This document shows positions 14,078 to 16,565 of a stretch of 16,565 nucleotides of DNA, piece by piece. Position numbers and translations under genes: made by a program. The notes beneath the pieces are model-generated. The model was given only the letters and a program-made list of their open reading frames with translations. It searched no databases and was not told where the DNA came from. Position 1 is the stretch's first letter. The number at the start of each line of letters is the position of its first letter. The DNA comes from Thaumasiovibrio sp043421945 (GTDB taxonomy: Bacteria; Pseudomonadota; Gammaproteobacteria; Enterobacterales; Vibrionaceae). The stretch is from NCBI GenBank assembly GCA_043421945.1, contig JBHOGO010000091.1, positions 1 through 16,565 on the forward strand. Direction: 5' to 3'.

Positions 14078-15604
14078 ATGTCATCAACTTTACATTCAGG
14101 TATGTCAGACTTTACTGTACTAGCCAACGATAATTCAACATGTGCACTGGCTCAAGCCATCGAACTCGCTCAAAAAGGGATGCTGCATAAAGCAGAACGT
14201 GCCGTCAAAGAGTTTGAACAGTTATGCTCATTTCCCAGAGACATGAACATTGCCGTAGATGGTTATATGGCACTCTACAACCACTATTGCGATCATAGTT
14301 TTTATAGTCACGCTCTCGACCGACTCAACAGCATCATCGATATTTCCGCTCAATATGGTCAAATTGATTTTTATGCGGCAGCTGTTATCGGCATGGGAAA
14401 CATCTGTGAAATCTATGGTAAGCCAGAAAGAGCGCTGAAGTTTTATGGTCGTATTCGAGATCTAGAGCCCACACTCAGTGACCCATCCATTATTTTACAA
14501 AATAATTTACATATATTGAGCTGCAACATCGCTTTAAACAAACTGAGGAATGCGAAGCGCCAATTAACACGTTGCCAGTCACTTACTCACCATTGTGAGA
14601 GCCCTGTATCTTTCAATAGTATTCTCTATTATCAGGCCATCCTTTCGCGCTTGGAGGGCGAAAAGCGTCAAGCCTTGATTTCGTTAAGTCAAATTTCTCA
14701 TCAAGCATGCTATTTTGAATCAATTTGGCTCTTTTTAGAATCAAGACGAGAAGTTGCTAACTGCCTTATCGAGGCTCAACGTCCTGAGCTCGCAGAGCTT
14801 ATCATGCGTCAATGCATTAAATATGCGCAATGGTATGGCAATAAGAACACGCTGCGGCGTATGTTCATTACAATGAGTCGTGCACATGAAGCCACTAGTA
14901 ATTACACTGCCGCACTAGAGGTAGAAAAGCATATTCATCCTCTTGAAATGCAAATAATCACAAAAATCCCTATTGGCGACCTTGGCGGCTACTGTCTTCG
15001 CCGGCTTCACCGGTGCGAAATTAAAATCAAGCTTTCGCTATCAGAACAGAAAAATGCCAAGTTACTTGAACAGGCTCAGCGTCATCGGCTCGATGAACTA
15101 AAAAAAGAGACGCTGCTTGACCCTCTTACGAGCCTATTTAATCGGCGCTGGCTCAGTGAAGAATTAGATCGCCAAGCTGACAAGATGGCACTAAGCGTTG
15201 TCATACTAGATATTGACCATTTTAAATTTGTTAACGACAATTACTCTCACCTGACAGGTGATAATGTCTTACGCCAAACTTCAGCGATCATCAAACAACA
15301 ATTCAAGCCTTACGCTTGTTGCCGATATGGTGGTGAAGAGTTTTTAGTTATCCTTCCCGAAGATAATAGTGTCCATGTGAGGGAAATCACTGAGCGCTGC
15401 CGTATCGCCGTTGAGCAGTCACCTTGGCAACATATTCTTAATCAATCGAGTATCACGATCAGTGCGGGGGTAGCAGTCCGAAGTAACAAGGAATCGCTGG
15501 CTAATTTACTTCGCCGAGCAGATATGGCGCTATACCAAGCAAAGCAAGGGGGCCGAAATCAAGTCTCGGTAAATGATGAAGTCACTGCATTCAGTGAGAC
15601 TTAA
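14078..15604 (+). CDS. TPR-GGDEF diguanylate cyclase
   Basis: This 508-residue cytoplasmic protein is predicted to make cyclic-di-GMP from two GTP. Residues ~20-290 are TPR-like helices (for example AAVIGMGNICEIYGKPERAL at 101-120), followed by a helical linker (~310-345). The GGDEF domain has DPLTSLFNRR (348-357), the metal-site LDIDHFKFVND (377-387) and the active-site signature RYGGEEF (416-422), so it should be active. It ends with ITISAGVA, RRADMALYQAKQGGRNQV (479-496) and a short tail. The inhibitory I-site RxxD, expected before CRYGGEEF, reads FKPY, so product feedback at that site is probably absent. No membrane segment or sensor domain other than TPR is present; regulation likely comes through protein contacts, perhaps with the preceding paralogue. 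Confidence 0.92.
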   Translation: MSSTLHSGMSDFTVLANDNSTCALAQAIELAQKGMLHKAERAVKEFEQLCSFPRDMNIAVDGYMALYNHYCDHSFYSHALDRLNSIIDISAQYGQIDFYAAAVIGMGNICEIYGKPERALKFYGRIRDLEPTLSDPSIILQNNLHILSCNIALNKLRNAKRQLTRCQSLTHHCESPVSFNSILYYQAILSRLEGEKRQALISLSQISHQACYFESIWLFLESRREVANCLIEAQRPELAELIMRQCIKYAQWYGNKNTLRRMFITMSRAHEATSNYTAALEVEKHIHPLEMQIITKIPIGDLGGYCLRRLHRCEIKIKLSLSEQKNAKLLEQAQRHRLDELKKETLLDPLTSLFNRRWLSEELDRQADKMALSVVILDIDHFKFVNDNYSHLTGDNVLRQTSAIIKQQFKPYACCRYGGEEFLVILPEDNSVHVREITERCRIAVEQSPWQHILNQSSITISAGVAVRSNKESLANLLRRADMALYQAKQGGRNQVSVNDEVTAFSET

Positions 15605-15640
15605 TCTATCTACATGTTCGTTGTGGGCACCTATACAAAC

Positions 15641-15674
15641 AATTGACTCATAGCATCTAGGTACTTAAACAGCT
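15641..15674 (+). promoter_or_regulatory. Possible promoter for trxC
   Basis: TTGACT and TAAACA are separated by 17 bases, about 100 bases before trxC. The -35 is close to consensus and the -10 is weak. A TATACGTATA palindrome lies just downstream (15676-15685). No terminator is visible after the cyclase gene, so read-through is also possible. Confidence 0.25.
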
Positions 15675-15770
15675 ATATACGTATACCAGCAATAGACCTA
15701 TGGCAACAATAGGCGCAGCCAATGAATAATTTAGGCATAATGTAGGTAGAGATTATTTAAGGACATCACT

Positions 15771-16202
15771 ATGACTGTAATGACGACACGTTGCCCACAT
15801 TGTTCAACCATGAATCGACTTCCAGCAGAAAAAATTGACAGTGATCCAAGCTGTGGCAAGTGTAAATCACCCCTTCTTGCAGGCAAACCAATTGAAGGCA
15901 CGAGTAACAATGTTGAAGCATTGATAAACAGCTCTACCCCTGTGGTCATCGACTTCTGGGCGCCTTGGTGTAATCCGTGTGTGGGTTTTTCTCCCATTTT
16001 CGAAGACGTCGCGGGAGAAAAAGCATCACAAGCCCGTTTTGTTAAAGTTAATACAGAAGAGCAGCAAGCTCTCGCTGCTCAATATAGAATTAGAAGTATA
16101 CCGGCACTGATGATATTCAAGAATGGTCAACTCGTTAGCAATACAAACGGTGCATTGCCTAAAAGTCAATTCACTCAGTGGGTAAACGACGCTATCACTT
16201 AG
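15771..16202 (+). CDS. trxC: Thioredoxin 2 (zinc-binding thioredoxin)
   Basis: This cytoplasmic disulfide reductase works with thioredoxin reductase; in enterics it belongs to the oxidative-stress response. The 143-residue protein has the Trx2-specific N-terminal zinc finger (CPHC at 8-11 and CGKC at 28-31). A thioredoxin fold follows: buried Asp61, active site WAPWCNPC (63-70) and cis-Pro111 in RSIPALMIF. The dipeptide between the cysteines is Asn-Pro instead of the usual Gly-Pro; the codons TGT AAT CCG TGT are clear. AAGGA (15759-15763) sits 7 bases before the ATG. Length fits the family (about 139 residues in E. coli). It stands alone, followed by hairpins and a converging gene fragment. 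Confidence 0.95.
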   Translation: MTVMTTRCPHCSTMNRLPAEKIDSDPSCGKCKSPLLAGKPIEGTSNNVEALINSSTPVVIDFWAPWCNPCVGFSPIFEDVAGEKASQARFVKVNTEEQQALAAQYRIRSIPALMIFKNGQLVSNTNGALPKSQFTQWVNDAIT

Positions 16203-16212
16203 TGCCGTTCCA

Positions 16213-16245
16213 TAGCCCATTTATTTCTTCACCATAAATGGGCTA
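16213..16245. terminator. Hairpin after trxC
   Basis: TAGCCCATTTAT (16213-16224) and ATAAATGGGCTA (16234-16245) form a perfect 12-bp stem with a 9-base loop, 10 bases past the trxC stop. No T-tract follows in either direction, but position and stability suggest a transcript end or 3' stabiliser shared with the converging gene. Confidence 0.6.
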
Positions 16246-16278
16246 ACCCACAACGAATAGACCTTAGATGGGTTAGCC
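16241..16278. repeat. Second hairpin overlapping the first
   Basis: GGCTAACCCA (16241-16250) and TGGGTTAGCC (16269-16278) are a perfect 10-bp inverted repeat with an 18-base loop. Its left arm shares bases 16241-16245 with the preceding hairpin, so the two stems cannot both form fully. Confidence 0.65.
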
Positions 16279-16311
16279 ATAGGATAACCTTTAAGCAACC
16301 ATCTCTATCCT

Positions 16312-16509
16312 TTATACTGCATAATCATTTTTTAGCAGTGGATCTTGTGTAAAGTACTCAATAAATTCAAACTGTATATTACTTTCTTCACAATAATAAA
16401 CGCTTTTCCGGTGCGGATGCTCACCACCTCGGTGATCTAGTTCAAAACCCGCTTTTTTCAATCTCACAATCAATGCTTCGACATCTGGAACCGAGATTCC
16501 GCAGCCCAC
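16312..16509 (-). pseudogene. VOC/glyoxalase-fold protein, C-terminal fragment
   Basis: The 65 codons (GISVPDVEALIVRLKKAGFE, then PHRKSVYY, then FEFIEYFTQDP, ending KNDYAV) match the second half of a vicinal-oxygen-chelate (glyoxalase/bleomycin-resistance-like) domain. This is the helix and strands that end with the acidic metal ligand in the FEFIEY strand. The N-terminal half of the fold (usually about 60 residues) is missing: directly upstream on the minus strand is an in-frame TAA (16512-16510), and the remaining 56 bases do not encode VOC-like sequence in any frame. A start at GTG 16509 would give a half-domain and is unlikely to be functional. I therefore call a broken gene; the break could also be an assembly edge. 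Substrate is unknown. Confidence 0.65.
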
Positions 16510-16565
16510 TTAGGAATAAACTGATTCATATAGAGCACCAAGCAGTTTGAGAAGCCGAGTTTGAT
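16510..16565. other. Unrelated end sequence beyond the VOC fragment
   Basis: On the minus strand one frame reads QTRLLKLLGALYESVYS and then TAA at 16512-16510, which looks like the C-terminus of another protein entering from outside the window. I could not recognise the family. Together with bases 1-69 it suggests that both window ends lie inside other DNA. Confidence 0.35.

Overview
The window looks like chromosomal DNA of a marine gammaproteobacterium of the Vibrionaceae (Vibrio/Photobacterium group). The basis is moderate GC, the wording of the recognisable proteins (a second EF-G, a GlgC of the type seen in vibrios, thioredoxin 2), and a four-gene arsenate locus in the order arsR, GAPDH, phosphatase, arsJ, which matches the var operon described in Vibrio cholerae (vc1068-1071). 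I cannot settle genus or species by eye. No rRNA, tRNA, CRISPR array, integron attC site or complete mobile element is visible.

Layout, left to right. (1) The first ~70 bases do not belong to the gene that follows: an ion-channel gene appears only as its pore, last helix and zinc-ribbon tail (64-369). (2) A free-standing glgC (720-1940, +), for ADP-glucose synthesis in glycogen metabolism, is preceded by a strong intergenic hairpin. (3) A convergent SMI1/KNR4-type protein (2090-2887, -). (4) A large exported alkaline-phosphatase-superfamily protein (3227-6148, -) with its own promoter-like sequence and terminator. (5) The arsenate operon (9585 down to 6325, -). (6) fusA, a second elongation factor G outside the usual ribosomal-protein operon (9923-12007, -), with a terminator. 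(7) A 577-base divergent intergenic region, then a tightly coupled pair of TPR proteins (12585-15604, +): the second is a diguanylate cyclase and the first appears to carry a decayed GGDEF domain. (8) trxC (15771-16202, +), with an unusual CNPC active site. (9) The C-terminal half of a VOC/glyoxalase-fold gene (16312-16509, -), broken off 56 bases before the window end.

How the genes work together. In the arsenate operon, a repressor (ArsR) sits over an alternative GAPDH that can make 1-arseno-3-phosphoglycerate, a PTP-fold phosphatase, and the ArsJ transporter; no ArsC or ArsB gene is visible. A promoter with an overlapping inverted repeat, a terminator at each boundary and a hairpin before arsJ frame this unit. 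The TPR pair probably makes or controls cyclic-di-GMP in the cytoplasm. The other genes look like independent single transcription units.

The strongest points for follow-up are the catalytically dead GGDEF-like partner next to an I-site-less cyclase, the phosphatase and hairpin inside the arsenate operon, the Trx2 CNPC site, and the two gene breakpoints near the window ends, which suggest that both ends run into other, perhaps repeated, DNA. The arsenate system itself is already described in V. cholerae; I see nothing that I can confidently call a wholly new system.
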